A stretch of 64,000 nucleotides of DNA from Arthrobacter sp. MA-N2 (GCF_000517125.1 NZ_KI912156.1:517656-581655), one strand, 5' to 3'; positions 9,131 to 17,458 are shown, counted from the first letter of the stretch. A program made the numbers and translations. Notes: generated by a model not told the origin, from the letters alone.

Positions 9131-10815
9131 GGGGACACCACACAGCTTGGAACCGGTGTGGACGTGGGTGACGCCGTGGGCGCATTCGAAGGACTTGGGC
9201 TCGCCGGCGCGGGACTTGCCGTGCCGCTCGGGCTTGCCGTTGGCCTGGGTGTGGCTGTGGGGCAATTGCTTGGTAGGCCGGTAGTGCCCCGGTCCTGCAG
9301 GCTTTTCACAATCTGCTGGGCATCGGCGAGATCGCGGGCCGGGACGGTCTGGCGAACACTCTGTTGAGTGAATTCAGGCAAGGAGTCCATGCGAATGCTG
9401 GTCACGGCCTCCACCTTCGAGAGCTGGAACGGGCCGAGGCTCTGCGAAATACCATTGAAGATCGCCACATGCTGCTCGTATTCACCCACGTAGTAGCGAG
9501 TCTGGGTCCATGCGTAACCGAGCCATAGCCCGGCAACCACAAAAATGGCCAAGACCGCAGCGATCGCGGGCGTCAACCAGCGCCGGTTGCGGGTGACAAG
9601 CTGCACCGGATCCTGGCGGTCCTGTTCAGCCTTATGGGTCAGCACGGTGGCAGCGCGCCGTGCGACGCTGCGTCCGGCCACTGTGGGGATGGACCCTGTT
9701 TCCGCCGCAGTAGCCGCGGCGCCGACCAATTCGTGCGGACGGCTCGAGAGTTCTTCGCGAAGGATTTCCGCAGACAGATGTTCGCCCAAGTGCGGGTCTG
9801 TTGCGGTCGGCGGTTCAGAGGTGCCGCCTGGTGTTGCCGGACCCGCCGCCTCTGGGACCTTGGCCGCGTCGGAGGGGCCGGCGTCGGGCGCTGTTTTGTT
9901 TGGCGTTATCGCCGGATTGCCTGTTTTGCCTGCGGGGCCGGACTCTTTATCCTCAGACGCGGTCTTTTCGGCTGACGGTGTTTTCGACGGGACGGTCGGC
10001 ACCGGATTGACGACGTCGACGGCGGCCGTGCTGAGCTCGTCCCCAGCGGTTGCTTCCACGATTTCCAGGAGCACCACGGTGACGTTGTCCGGAGCCCCGT
10101 TGGCGAGTGTGAGCTCAATGAGGAGGTCGGCGCATTCTGCGAGGTCCTTGGTTTCGCGGACCACCTGCTCCACCACCGGGCCTTGGACATAATTCAGGCC
10201 GTCGGAGCAGACGAGCCAGCGTTCGCCGGGTTCGACGTCGAGCTCGTCCAAGTCAAGTTCAGGGCTGGCGTCCACGTCGCCCAGAACGCGCATGAGGACG
10301 TTCTTGTGCGGGTGGGTTTCGGCTTCCTCAGGGCGCAGCCGGCCTTCATCGATCAACCTCTGCACGAAAGTGTGGTCCACGCTGATTTGCTCGAACTTGC
10401 CATCGCGCAGGCGGTATGCACGGGAATCGCCGATGTGCGCGAAGTGCAGTCGCCTGCCTTCGAGCAGCAGGGCCGTGACCGTTGTGCCCATTCCTGCGAG
10501 CTTCGGGTCCACGTGGACAAGCTCTGAGAGGAGGGAATTGGCAGTCTGGATTTCGTCGGCCAGGACAGTTTCCGCCCCGTCCGGGTATGCATCGTGATCA
10601 AGGTGGATCATGTCCAGCACGGTGGATGCCGAGGCGACGTCTCCGCCCGCGTGCCCGCCCATTCCGTCCGCAACGACGGCAAGGTGGCGGCCGACATAGG
10701 CGGAATCGTCGTTCTTCGAGCGGACACGCCCGACGTCGGACCGCGCCGCGTAATGCATGATCAGGGGCGGCTCCGGAGGCAGCGCCTTGCCCTCGGAGGG
10801 CTGGGGGGAAGCCAT
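9127..10815 (-). CDS. pstP: PP2C-type serine/threonine phosphatase PstP
   Basis: Metal-dependent phosphatase reversing the two kinases of the operon. The 562-residue product has an N-terminal PP2C domain (about 18-260) with metal-binding motifs RSDVGRVRSKND, VADGMGGHAGGD, HIGDSRAY, CSDGL and PDNVTVVLL. A long low-complexity linker leads to one membrane helix (TPAIAAVLAIFVVAGLWLGY) and an extracellular domain with a Thr/Pro/Ser-rich end. The start is ATG at 10813-10815, three bases after fhaB. The extracellular part suggests envelope localisation beside PknA and PknB. Confidence 0.93.
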   Translation of the reverse strand: MASPQPSEGKALPPEPPLIMHYAARSDVGRVRSKNDDSAYVGRHLAVVADGMGGHAGGDVASASTVLDMIHLDHDAYPDGAETVLADEIQTANSLLSELVHVDPKLAGMGTTVTALLLEGRRLHFAHIGDSRAYRLRDGKFEQISVDHTFVQRLIDEGRLRPEEAETHPHKNVLMRVLGDVDASPELDLDELDVEPGERWLVCSDGLNYVQGPVVEQVVRETKDLAECADLLIELTLANGAPDNVTVVLLEIVEATAGDELSTAAVDVVNPVPTVPSKTPSAEKTASEDKESGPAGKTGNPAITPNKTAPDAGPSDAAKVPEAAGPATPGGTSEPPTATDPHLGEHLSAEILREELSSRPHELVGAAATAAETGSIPTVAGRSVARRAATVLTHKAEQDRQDPVQLVTRNRRWLTPAIAAVLAIFVVAGLWLGYAWTQTRYYVGEYEQHVAIFNGISQSLGPFQLSKVEAVTSIRMDSLPEFTQQSVRQTVPARDLADAQQIVKSLQDRGTTGLPSNCPTATPRPTASPSGTASPAPASPSPSNAPTASPTSTPVPSCVVSP

Positions 10816-10818
10816 GGG

Positions 10819-11310
10819 CTACGGCCTCAATTCGATGACCGTCTTGCCGATCCTCACGGGGACGCCAAGCTCCACCGGCAGGGCGCGGGTCAGTTGCTGG
10901 TCGGCGAGATAGGTGCCGTTGGTGGAGCCTAGATCTTCGATGAACCACCGGCTGCCTTGGGGAAACAAGCGCGCATGCCGGCCCGAAGCGTAATCATCTT
11001 CCAGGACAAGCGTGGCTTCTTGGGCGCGGCCCAAGAGGATGGGGCTGGCCGCCAAAGGAAGCGTGGTCCCCTTCAGCGGACCCTCGACGACGACGAGTTG
11101 GCGGGCCTGCTGCTTCACTGGTTGGGGCGGTGCAGGGGCGAGTTCCGGATGCTTGCGTACTTCGCGCGCCGTCGGCGTTCCCATGGCTGCTTTGCGGCCG
11201 ATCACGAGATCACGGCGCATGGTCGAGACGATGCTGAAGATCAGTACCCAAAGCAGCAGGAGGAAGCCGAAACGGAGCGCTGTGATGGTGAGTTCGCTGA
11301 TGTCGCTCAC
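10819..11310 (-). CDS. fhaB: FHA domain protein FhaB
   Basis: Phosphothreonine-binding adaptor, known as FhaB/FipA in mycobacteria, where it links PknA signalling with the septum. The 163-residue product begins with one membrane helix (about residues 8-30) and ends in an FHA domain, with the core GRAQEATLVLED, SGRHARLF and LGSTNGTYL (Arg, Ser and Asn at the expected peptide-binding positions). It starts with GTG at 11308-11310, overlapping the fhaA stop by four bases. Confidence 0.92.
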   Translation of the reverse strand: MSDISELTITALRFGFLLLLWVLIFSIVSTMRRDLVIGRKAAMGTPTAREVRKHPELAPAPPQPVKQQARQLVVVEGPLKGTTLPLAASPILLGRAQEATLVLEDDYASGRHARLFPQGSRWFIEDLGSTNGTYLADQQLTRALPVELGVPVRIGKTVIELRP

Positions 11311-12050
11311 GGGCGCCCACCAGAGGGCAGGGGAAGAAGTCTGAAAATGATCTTGGTCCGTCCCATGGTGATGGTGGATCCGTCAGTAAGTTCCACGCTA
11401 CCGTCCACTTTGTGGCCGTTGACGTAGCTTCCGTTGGTGGAACCGAGGTCCACGGCGCGGGTCACGCCGTCCACCGTCTGGATTTCAAGGTGCTTGCGTG
11501 AGACGCCGGTGTCATCCACCGGGATGTCCGCCTCGGAGGACCGGCCTAGCACGATCGAAGGTGCGTTAAGGGAATAGCGCTGTCCGCCAATGTCGAGTAC
11601 AGGCTGGAGCCGTGTGGGTTCACGCCTTGGCGCTGCGGGGACAACGGGCTTCGGGGCGGCAGGCGCGGCGGTCCCGTTGGATTTCTCGGTGCTGGACGCG
11701 ATTTCGAAGTGGCCTTCGCGCTGGGCGTCGTCGTGCTGGAAGGAGATCCGTACCGGACCCTGCAGAATGTAACCTTGGCTGCGCACGTGCTGGATGACGA
11801 CGTCGCACAACTCTTCGGCCAAGGGCGTTCCCCACTCTTGGGCCCGGGCGAAGTCTCCATCGCTCAAATGGACATCGAAGACGTTGGGAACCAACGTGCG
11901 GCCGGCAGCGATGGTGATGGACTCGTGGTCCAGTTCGCGGCGAAGCCTGCTGGCTATCTCCACGGGTTCCACCCGCGCACGCGACCCCGTGGAGAAGACG
12001 CCGCGGACGGCCTTTTCGAGGCCACGTTCAACCCTGTCAAGCAAGCCCAT
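11307..12050 (-). CDS. fhaA: FhaA: DUF3662 and FHA domain protein
   Basis: First gene of the operon. In mycobacteria FhaA binds phosphorylated envelope proteins, including the pseudokinase domain of MviN. The 247-residue product has an N-terminal DUF3662 region (MGLLDRVERGLEKAVRG onward, about 1-125), a short linker and a C-terminal FHA domain with GRSSEADIPVDD, VSRKHLEI and LGSTNGSYV. The start ATG at 12048-12050 follows AAGGAGAAGGA on the minus strand. A longer frame to 12125 has no such site. The operon promoter must lie between here and about 12400. Confidence 0.93.
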   Translation of the reverse strand: MGLLDRVERGLEKAVRGVFSTGSRARVEPVEIASRLRRELDHESITIAAGRTLVPNVFDVHLSDGDFARAQEWGTPLAEELCDVVIQHVRSQGYILQGPVRISFQHDDAQREGHFEIASSTEKSNGTAAPAAPKPVVPAAPRREPTRLQPVLDIGGQRYSLNAPSIVLGRSSEADIPVDDTGVSRKHLEIQTVDGVTRAVDLGSTNGSYVNGHKVDGSVELTDGSTITMGRTKIIFRLLPLPSGGRP

Positions 12051-12411
12051 GGTCCTTCTCCTTCCGTTTCGGTGACCCTGCAGTACGAATAGCCGCGACG
12101 CATCCTTGCAGTGGCCGCAGCGCACGCAAAGAGCCTGTCCTCAACCCCGATACTACTGGGCAAGACTGTGAATGGTCTTATTCCACAACGCCCGGAACGC
12201 CGGAAAAGTTCGCCGGCTCGTCTGACTTCACCGCCTCTCGTGAGCGATTTCTGCAGTGCGCAGCGAGGTGGCGATCCAGCAATTCCCGGGGTTTCACGCT
12301 CCTGTTCTTAGTCGATTGGTGTTTTCAAGTCCTTGTCCGTTATGCTTGATCTCGCTGCTTTCGCAGGGGTGAGTCCGGGGAATCCTGGTACAGCCTGGCG
12401 AAAGAAGTTGC
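12051..12411. other. 361-base intergenic region between fhaA and tRNA-Leu
   Basis: No convincing coding frame on either strand. It must hold the leftward promoter of the fhaA-pknB operon and the rightward promoter of the tRNA gene, but I could not pick hexamers with confidence. Confidence 0.6.
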
Positions 12412-12494
12412 GCGCGAGTGGCGGAACGGCAGACGCGCTGGCTTCAGGTGCCAGTATCCGAAAGGGTGTGGGGGTTCAAATCCCCCCTCGCGCA
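12412..12494 (+). tRNA. tRNA-Leu (anticodon CAG)
   Basis: 83-nt class II tRNA. Acceptor GCGCGAG at 12412-12418 pairs with CTCGCGC at 12487-12493, followed by discriminator A. The anticodon stem CTGGC/GCCAG encloses TTCAGGT, placing CAG at 12445-12447. A variable arm (TATCCGAAAGGGTG) and T-arm GGGGGTTCAAATCCCCC follow. The CCA end is not encoded. A strong terminator follows, so it is probably a single-gene unit. Confidence 0.96.
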
Positions 12495-12502
12495 CGCATT
12501 TG

Positions 12503-12540
12503 AGAGGAACCCCGGTCTTTTGACCGGGGTTCCTCTGTTT
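12503..12540 (+). terminator. Rho-independent terminator of tRNA-Leu
   Basis: Perfect 15-bp stem (AGAGGAACCCCGGTC with its complement), TTTT loop, then GTTT. It begins nine bases after the tRNA. Confidence 0.92.
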
Positions 12541-12544
12541 AACC

Positions 12545-12610
12545 CCCAACTAACTCGCACTTGTTGTCGTTTTGGCGGTTCATAACGACGTTAAGTGCGA
12601 GTTAGTTGGG
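12545..12610. repeat. 66-bp palindromic intergenic repeat, copy 1
   Basis: Outer arms are a perfect 18-bp inverted repeat (12545-12562 and 12593-12610, CCCAACTAACTCGCACTT and its complement). An inner GTCGTT/AACGAC pair encloses a small loop. Copies 2 (20796-20861) and 3 (25359-25424) align in the same register: the left arm starts CCCAACTAACTCGCA and AACGAC begins 39 bases in. This copy abuts the stop codon of the TetR gene. It may be a REP-like element, a terminator, or both. Confidence 0.85.
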
Positions 12611-13285
12611 CTACACCCTTAGCGCCCCGAGCCCGGTGATCAAGGCATCCAAGCCCAGGCTGAATGCCAGATCGGCGGTGGAGTTATTCCCCTCGGATCC
12701 AAGGCTGCGGACCGCGGAGGTGAAGTGCGGCGTCGAGTCTGCCAGCTTGCCGGAGTCGAAAATGTCCGCCGGTGCGTTCGCGTCGAAAGCAGCCCCGAAA
12801 ATGTAGGCCTCGAGGGCGACGATGCTCGGGATGATTTGCTGCTCCGGGAAACCGGCGCGGAGGAAGCCCTTAGTCACGGCTTCGTACATTCCGAGGGTCT
12901 GTGGCGCGTCCGTGACCGGAAGGACTGCGATCACGGAGATTAAAGGAGTGTGCCTGGCGAAGATGCCACGGTAGGAATACGCCCACTGCCGGACGGCGTC
13001 CTCCCAAGGCAACGTGCCGAAGCCGCCGTAGTCCACTTTGGACATCAGGTCCTCTTCAACCAGCTTGAGGACCTCATCTTTGGAGGACACATGGTTGTAA
13101 AGGGCCGACGGCGCCACGCCCAGGGAGCGGGCGAGTGCGGCCATGGTGAGGCCGTCGTAGCCCTTCTTGCTGATCAGTTCCAAGGCGGCTGCAGTGATGC
13201 CGTACTGGTCCAGGATCGCCGCCATTGGCCGGCCCGCCCTGCGGCGCGCTTTGGTCTCCCCGGGAACAGGGGTGGGTGCGGGCAT
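12611..13285 (-). CDS. TetR-family transcriptional regulator
   Basis: 224-residue regulator with an N-terminal TetR helix-turn-helix (about residues 20-65: ALELISKKGYDGLTMAALA, then GVAPSALYNHVSSKDEVLKL) and a helical ligand-binding domain. It is divergent from the putrescine oxidase gene, and an 8-bp inverted repeat (13367-13389) lies between the two starts. By inference it represses that gene and itself and responds to a polyamine or related amine. The ATG at 13283-13285 has AAAGG upstream on the minus strand; the open frame extends to 13381 but would run through the likely operator. Confidence 0.88.
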   Translation of the reverse strand: MPAPTPVPGETKARRRAGRPMAAILDQYGITAAALELISKKGYDGLTMAALARSLGVAPSALYNHVSSKDEVLKLVEEDLMSKVDYGGFGTLPWEDAVRQWAYSYRGIFARHTPLISVIAVLPVTDAPQTLGMYEAVTKGFLRAGFPEQQIIPSIVALEAYIFGAAFDANAPADIFDSGKLADSTPHFTSAVRSLGSEGNNSTADLAFSLGLDALITGLGALRV

Positions 13286-13366
13286 CGCGGACCTTTCTGG
13301 AGGCTGTGTCCTCAGCATTATTCCACCGGGGTCTTCACAGCCGGGGCCACGCCGGTTACAGTTGAG

Positions 13367-13389
13367 ATAAATGAACGTCATTCATTTAT
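13367..13389. promoter_or_regulatory. Candidate TetR operator upstream of putrescine oxidase
   Basis: Perfect inverted repeat ATAAATGA-N7-TCATTTAT, 36 bases before the oxidase ATG and 82 bases from the TetR start. It is AT-rich against a GC-rich background. Size and position suit a TetR dimer site over the promoters. Binding is inferred. Confidence 0.6.
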
Positions 13390-13425
13390 TGGTCAGCCAA
13401 CGGGGGCGGCCACAGAAAGGACATC

Positions 13426-14826
13426 ATGTTGAATCTTGATCGCGACGTCGTCATTGTCGGTGCTGGTCCGTCGGGGCTGACGGCCGCACGCGAATTGAAG
13501 AAGGCCGGACTCAGCGTGGCCGTGCTCGAAGCGCGCGACCGCGTCGGAGGCCGCACCTGGACCGACACCATTGACGGAGCCATGCTGGAAATCGGTGGAC
13601 AATGGGTGTCCCCGGATCAGTCCGCCCTGATGGGACTCTTGGACGAATTGGGCTTGAAGATGTACTCCCGCTACCGCGATGGAGAGTCTGTCTACTTGGC
13701 GCCGGATGGCCACCGCACCCGCTACACCGGGGCTTCCTTCCCGGTCAGCGAGACCACCGCAGCCGAGATGGACAAGCTTACGGCCATCCTGGACGGGCTC
13801 GCTGCCGAGATCGGCCCGGAGGAGCCCTGGGCCCACCCCAAGGCCCGCGAACTGGACACCATCTCCTTCCACCACTGGTTGCGACAGAACTCCACGGACG
13901 AGGAAGCATGCAACAACATCGGCCTCTTCATCGCCGGAGGCATGCTCACCAAGCCCGCCCACGCCTTCTCGGCGCTGCAGGCCGTACTGATGGCGGCTTC
14001 GGCAGGTTCCTTCTCCAACCTCACCGACGAAGACTTCATCCTGGACAAGCGGGTTATCGGCGGCATGCAGCAGGTCTCCCTGCTGATCGCCGCTGAATTG
14101 GGCGACGACGTCGTACTTAACAGTCCCGTCCGAACCATCAACTGGGAGCCAGCTCGGGGAGAGGGCGAAGGCCACCGCGTCACGGTCGAGTCCGAGTGCG
14201 CCATCGTCAATGCGCGATTCGTCATCATGGCGGTCCCGCCGAACCTGTATTCCCGGGTGTCCTTCAACCCGCCGCTGCCGCGCCGCCAACACCAGATGCA
14301 CCAGCACCAGTCCCTGGGCCTGGTCATCAAGGTCCACGCTGTGTACAGCACGCCGTTCTGGCGCGAAGACGGCCTGTCCGGTACGGGCTTCGGTGCGGAC
14401 GCCTTGGTCCAGGAGGTTTACGACAACACCAACCATGGAGATACCCGCGGCACCTTGGTGGGTTTCGTGTCCGACGAAAAGGCCGATGCCGTCTTCGAAC
14501 TCAGCGCCGAGGAGCGCAAGAAAGCCATCCTTGAGTCCATCGCGAACTTCCTGGGCGAGAGGGCCCTGGATGCCGAGGTCTACTACGAATCCGATTGGGG
14601 CTCCGAGGAATGGACCCGCGGCGCCTACGCGGCCAGCTACGACCTGGGCGGCTTGCACCGCTACGGCAAGGACCAGCACGCCAACGTGGGGCCCATTTAC
14701 TGGTCGTCCTCCGACCTCGCTGCGGAAGGCTACCAGCATGTGGATGGAGCAGTCCGCATGGGCCTGGGAACGGCCGCCAGGATCGTCACCGCCAACAACC
14801 GCGTAGCCACCGTGCCGGTCTCCTAG
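13426..14826 (+). CDS. puo: Putrescine oxidase (flavin monoamine oxidase family)
   Basis: Oxidises putrescine to 4-aminobutanal with release of ammonia and hydrogen peroxide, using FAD. The 466-residue product has the N-terminal dinucleotide-binding motif VIVGAGPSGLTAARELKKAG, then ARDRVGGRT and LEIGGQWVSPDQ. The C-terminal FAD segment is AAEGYQHVDGAVRMG. Stretches such as PRRQHQMHQHQSLGLVIK and DWGSEEWTRG match, from memory, the putrescine oxidase of Kocuria (Micrococcus) rosea along the whole length, which makes the substrate call stronger than family level. An aminobutanal dehydrogenase is not adjacent. It is divergent from a TetR regulator and ends before a bidirectional terminator. Confidence 0.93.
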   Translation: MLNLDRDVVIVGAGPSGLTAARELKKAGLSVAVLEARDRVGGRTWTDTIDGAMLEIGGQWVSPDQSALMGLLDELGLKMYSRYRDGESVYLAPDGHRTRYTGASFPVSETTAAEMDKLTAILDGLAAEIGPEEPWAHPKARELDTISFHHWLRQNSTDEEACNNIGLFIAGGMLTKPAHAFSALQAVLMAASAGSFSNLTDEDFILDKRVIGGMQQVSLLIAAELGDDVVLNSPVRTINWEPARGEGEGHRVTVESECAIVNARFVIMAVPPNLYSRVSFNPPLPRRQHQMHQHQSLGLVIKVHAVYSTPFWREDGLSGTGFGADALVQEVYDNTNHGDTRGTLVGFVSDEKADAVFELSAEERKKAILESIANFLGERALDAEVYYESDWGSEEWTRGAYAASYDLGGLHRYGKDQHANVGPIYWSSSDLAAEGYQHVDGAVRMGLGTAARIVTANNRVATVPVS

Positions 14827-14846
14827 GAACAGGTACCAATCCACAC

Positions 14847-14891
14847 GTGAGGTCTCGCCTCTTTCACCGGATGAAAGGGGCGGGACCTCAC
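14847..14891. terminator. Bidirectional terminator hairpin
   Basis: About 20-bp stem with few mismatches (GTGAGGTCTCGCCTCTTTCA against TGAAAGGGGCGGGACCTCAC) and loop CCGGA. It lies between the convergent putrescine oxidase and membrane-protein genes. Confidence 0.8.
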
Positions 14892-14907
14892 TTCTGGAAG
14901 CCGCGGC

Positions 14908-15564
14908 CTACGGTGCCGAAACGCCTGCTGCCGCTTCAGCTTCGGCCATCGCGGCGTCCAGCAGCTCGACGGCGCGCGGATAGTCTGTCCCAGCGGTGAT
15001 CCGGCAGCGTTGCGCTTCCTGGAGAGCCCGGACCAAGGCAGCGGTTTGCGGAATGTTGACGTCGCTCATGCCGGGGAAGTCGATACCCCTGGCAGGGTCC
15101 AGCTCGTACTTTTGCCAGCGGGCCAAGATGGCGTCATGACGCGCTGCGGCGTCCGCGAACCCCGCTCGGTTTTCGGGCTTGCTTTGACGCTTCCGCTCCA
15201 ACTTCCGGCCGACTGAGAAGGCCGCAAGGGCGGCACCGATGCCCAGGAAGAGCATCAAAAGTCCGACGGCGGGCGAGGCCAATGCGGGAATGACGATTGC
15301 CGGGACAATCACCACGAGTCCGGCGAAGACGTTCCAGAAGATGGCGTCGGGCTCTTTGACGAGGTCACGGTTGCGGTGGCCGAGCGGATCGCGCAGGGGG
15401 ACATGTCCACTTTCGGCACTTCTTTGGACGACGCCTTTGCTGACGGCATGGACCGTCAATGCAACAGCGCACATGATGAGGATTGCCCATAGGGCGATCT
15501 CCCAGACCGTCAGCTGGACTCCAGTTGTGGCGGGCAATCGGACCACCTCCACGCGAATGCGCAC
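14908..15564 (-). CDS. Hypothetical membrane protein with three hydrophobic segments
   Basis: 218 residues. Hydrophobic helices lie near residues 20-42, 77-96 and 97-114, then a charged soluble C-terminus (about 120-218, from GRKLERKRQSK) ends in an Ala/Glu-rich helix. No enzymatic motif was recognised. The GTG start at 15562-15564 is preceded by GAAGGTGAAG on the minus strand. The next gene upstream (DUF5997) ends 49 bases away on the same strand, so cotranscription is possible. Confidence 0.7.
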   Translation of the reverse strand: MRIRVEVVRLPATTGVQLTVWEIALWAILIMCAVALTVHAVSKGVVQRSAESGHVPLRDPLGHRNRDLVKEPDAIFWNVFAGLVVIVPAIVIPALASPAVGLLMLFLGIGAALAAFSVGRKLERKRQSKPENRAGFADAAARHDAILARWQKYELDPARGIDFPGMSDVNIPQTAALVRALQEAQRCRITAGTDYPRAVELLDAAMAEAEAAAGVSAP

Positions 15565-15613
15565 GCTTCACCTTCAGTATGCGCTGAGCAAAGCGTGGAG
15601 GCGAGTGGTGGGA

Positions 15614-16063
15614 CTAGGCGTGGTCCCGCTTGGATGCCTTGGGTGCGTCCCGCTTTGCCGAGGCGTTCGTCTTCGCTTCCTTGGTGGCTTCCTTCTTGGT
15701 GGCTTCTTCCTTGATGCGCTTCGCCTCGGAGCGGACGGCTGCATGGGTGGCGCGCTCGACGACGAGCCACTGCGGGGGAGCTGCTAGCAGCTCGGTGATT
15801 TCCGCCGTCGTCAGGGGCTCGGTGATGCCGCCGCGGGCGAGCCCGCTGATGGAGATGTTCAGCTTCTGGGCCACCACGGGACGCGGGTGCGGACCCGTCC
15901 TGCGGAGTTCGGCGAGCCACTCCGGCGCGTTGGCCTGGAGCTCGGCGAAATCGGCGCGGGTGATTTCCGAATCCTGGAACTCCTGGGGTGTTGCGGGCAG
16001 GTAGATGCCAAGTTTCTTGGCAACGGTGGCCGGCTTCATGGACTGGGAGTTTGCAGAGGTCAT
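15614..16063 (-). CDS. DUF5997 family protein
   Basis: 149 residues from the ATG at 16061-16063. The conserved domain (about 9-110) includes KPATVAKKLGIYLPATPQEF, RTGPHPRPVVAQKL, GLARGGITEPLTTAEI and PQWLVVERATHAAV. A Lys/Ala/Glu-rich basic tail follows. The family is actinobacterial and uncharacterised. The middle resembles a small helix-turn-helix, so nucleic-acid binding is plausible. From memory, related genomes carry this gene divergently beside a LysR ligand-domain gene; here that gene is 3.3 kb away, beyond the molybdate operon. A GTG at 16084 would add seven residues. Confidence 0.85.
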   Translation of the reverse strand: MTSANSQSMKPATVAKKLGIYLPATPQEFQDSEITRADFAELQANAPEWLAELRRTGPHPRPVVAQKLNISISGLARGGITEPLTTAEITELLAAPPQWLVVERATHAAVRSEAKRIKEEATKKEATKEAKTNASAKRDAPKASKRDHA

Positions 16064-16168
16064 GGTTCTAAGGGTATCCGCCACCGCGGGGAAGTGGCAC
16101 AGCGGCGGACGTTCGGCGGCGGCCGGGGTTCCGTCCCTTGGGTGGCCAAGCGACCCACCCGCGGACCG

Positions 16169-16215
16169 TCATATACGGTTTTGCGGTTAATAGTTCTCGT
16201 TTAAAACGCATATGA
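16169..16215. promoter_or_regulatory. Candidate operator for the HTH-TOBE/mod operon
   Basis: Imperfect inverted repeat: TCATATACGGTTTT at 16169-16182 facing AAAACGCATATGA at 16203-16215 (one substitution, one indel). A third CGCATATACGAG half-site lies at 16237-16248 across the start codon. ATAT-centred arms recall ModE operators. It also overlaps the likely promoter of the divergent DUF5997 gene. Confidence 0.5.
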
Positions 16216-16232
16216 GGTTCTAGGATGGATTC

Positions 16233-16643
16233 ATGCCGCATATACGAGTCTCGGAGGCCGCCCGCTTCCTCGGGGTCAGTGACGATACCGTTCGCCGGTG
16301 GATTGACCACGGGTCCCTCACGGGGATGAAAGACGAGTCTGGTCGGCTGGTAGTGGACGGACTAGAGCTTGCCCATGTGGCTCGTGAGCAGGCAGCGCTG
16401 CCCGAGGACCCCACCAACGTTGGCCGCTCAGCCCGCAACCGCTTCGTTGGCTTGGTCACGGGAATCACCACGGACAAGGTCATGGCCCAGGTAGAGCTCC
16501 AATGCGGGCCCTTCCGGGTGGTGTCCCTCATGAGCAGTGAGGCGGTCCGCGAACTTGGCCTGGAGCTGGGATCCGTGGCTACGGCCGTCGTCAAGGCCAC
16601 CACCGTCATTGTTGAAACCGCGCAGGGAAAGAGCATTACGTGA
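16233..16643 (+). CDS. HTH-TOBE molybdate-responsive regulator/molybdopterin-binding protein
   Basis: 136-residue, two-domain protein. An excisionase/MerR-like helix-turn-helix (about 1-55: VSEAARFLGVSDDTVRRWID) is joined to one TOBE/Mop domain (about 66-133: SARNRFVGLVTGITTDK to VVKATTVIVE) that binds molybdate or tungstate in oligomers. The modA start overlaps its stop by four bases (GTGA), so it heads the mod operon. By inference it is a compact functional equivalent of ModE acting on this promoter. HTH-TOBE single-chain proteins of this type are common in actinobacteria. Confidence 0.85.
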   Translation: MPHIRVSEAARFLGVSDDTVRRWIDHGSLTGMKDESGRLVVDGLELAHVAREQAALPEDPTNVGRSARNRFVGLVTGITTDKVMAQVELQCGPFRVVSLMSSEAVRELGLELGSVATAVVKATTVIVETAQGKSIT

Positions 16644-17452
16644 AGATCGCACGCAGGAACTTTGGAGTCTTGTTGGCAGGGGGGAGCTTGCTGGCAGGGC
16701 TCGCCGGCTGTGCCGGGACGCCCGGCACTAACGGAAACAGCGCCGCCAGCACCGCAAGCAGCAGTTCGCCCCAGCTCTCCGGCACCGTCACGGTTTACGC
16801 CGCAGCCTCGCTCAAAGCAACGTTCACTGCGCTGGCCTCGGAATTCGAAGCGAAGAACCCCGGCACCAAAGTGGTCCTCAGTTTTGCTGGATCCTCGGAC
16901 CTGGTCACGCAGATCACCCAGGGTGCCCCGGCCGACGTCTTCGCTTCCGCGGACACCAAGAACATGGGCAAGCTGTCCGACGCTTCCCTCCTGGACGGGA
17001 AGGCAACGAACTTCGCCACCAATGTCCTGACCATCGCCGTTCCGCCGGCCAATCCGGCGTCGATCTCTTCCTTCGCGGACCTCGTCAAGCCCGGCGTGAA
17101 GGTGGTTGTCTGCGCCAGCCAGGTGCCGTGCGGGGCAGCTGCCCAGAGCGTGGAGAAAGCCACCGGCACCACCCTGAAGCCCGTGAGCGAAGAGTCCTCG
17201 GTGACCGACGTCCTGGGCAAGGTGACCTCGGGCGAGGCCGATGCCGGCCTGGTCTACGTCACCGACGTCAAGAGCGCTGGAGACGAGGTCAAGGGCGTCC
17301 CGTTCCCCGAGTCCAGCAATGCGGTCAACACCTACCCGATCGCCACGGTGGGAACCAGCAAGCACAAGGACCTTGCCGCGGCCTTCATCAGCTTGGTTAC
17401 CGGCAGCGAAGGCAAGAAAGTCCTCGGCGACGCAGGCTTTGGCGTACCGTAG
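16640..17452 (+). CDS. modA: Molybdate ABC transporter substrate-binding lipoprotein
   Basis: Extracellular molybdate (or tungstate) binding lipoprotein. The 270-residue product has a signal peptide with ARRNFGVLLAGGS and lipobox LAGC (Cys about residue 29); the twin Arg leaves Tat export possible. Family hallmarks are VTVYAAASLKATFTALA, FAGSSDLVTQITQGAPADVFASAD and DAGLVYVTDV. The GTG at 16640 overlaps the regulator stop. modB follows six bases after its stop. Confidence 0.94.
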   Translation: MKIARRNFGVLLAGGSLLAGLAGCAGTPGTNGNSAASTASSSSPQLSGTVTVYAAASLKATFTALASEFEAKNPGTKVVLSFAGSSDLVTQITQGAPADVFASADTKNMGKLSDASLLDGKATNFATNVLTIAVPPANPASISSFADLVKPGVKVVVCASQVPCGAAAQSVEKATGTTLKPVSEESSVTDVLGKVTSGEADAGLVYVTDVKSAGDEVKGVPFPESSNAVNTYPIATVGTSKHKDLAAAFISLVTGSEGKKVLGDAGFGVP

Positions 17453-17458
17453 GCGCTG

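Noticed and set aside
14908..15564. Part of the molybdate or DUF5997 system
   Set aside because: Same strand as DUF5997 but no motif links it; left as an unknown membrane protein.
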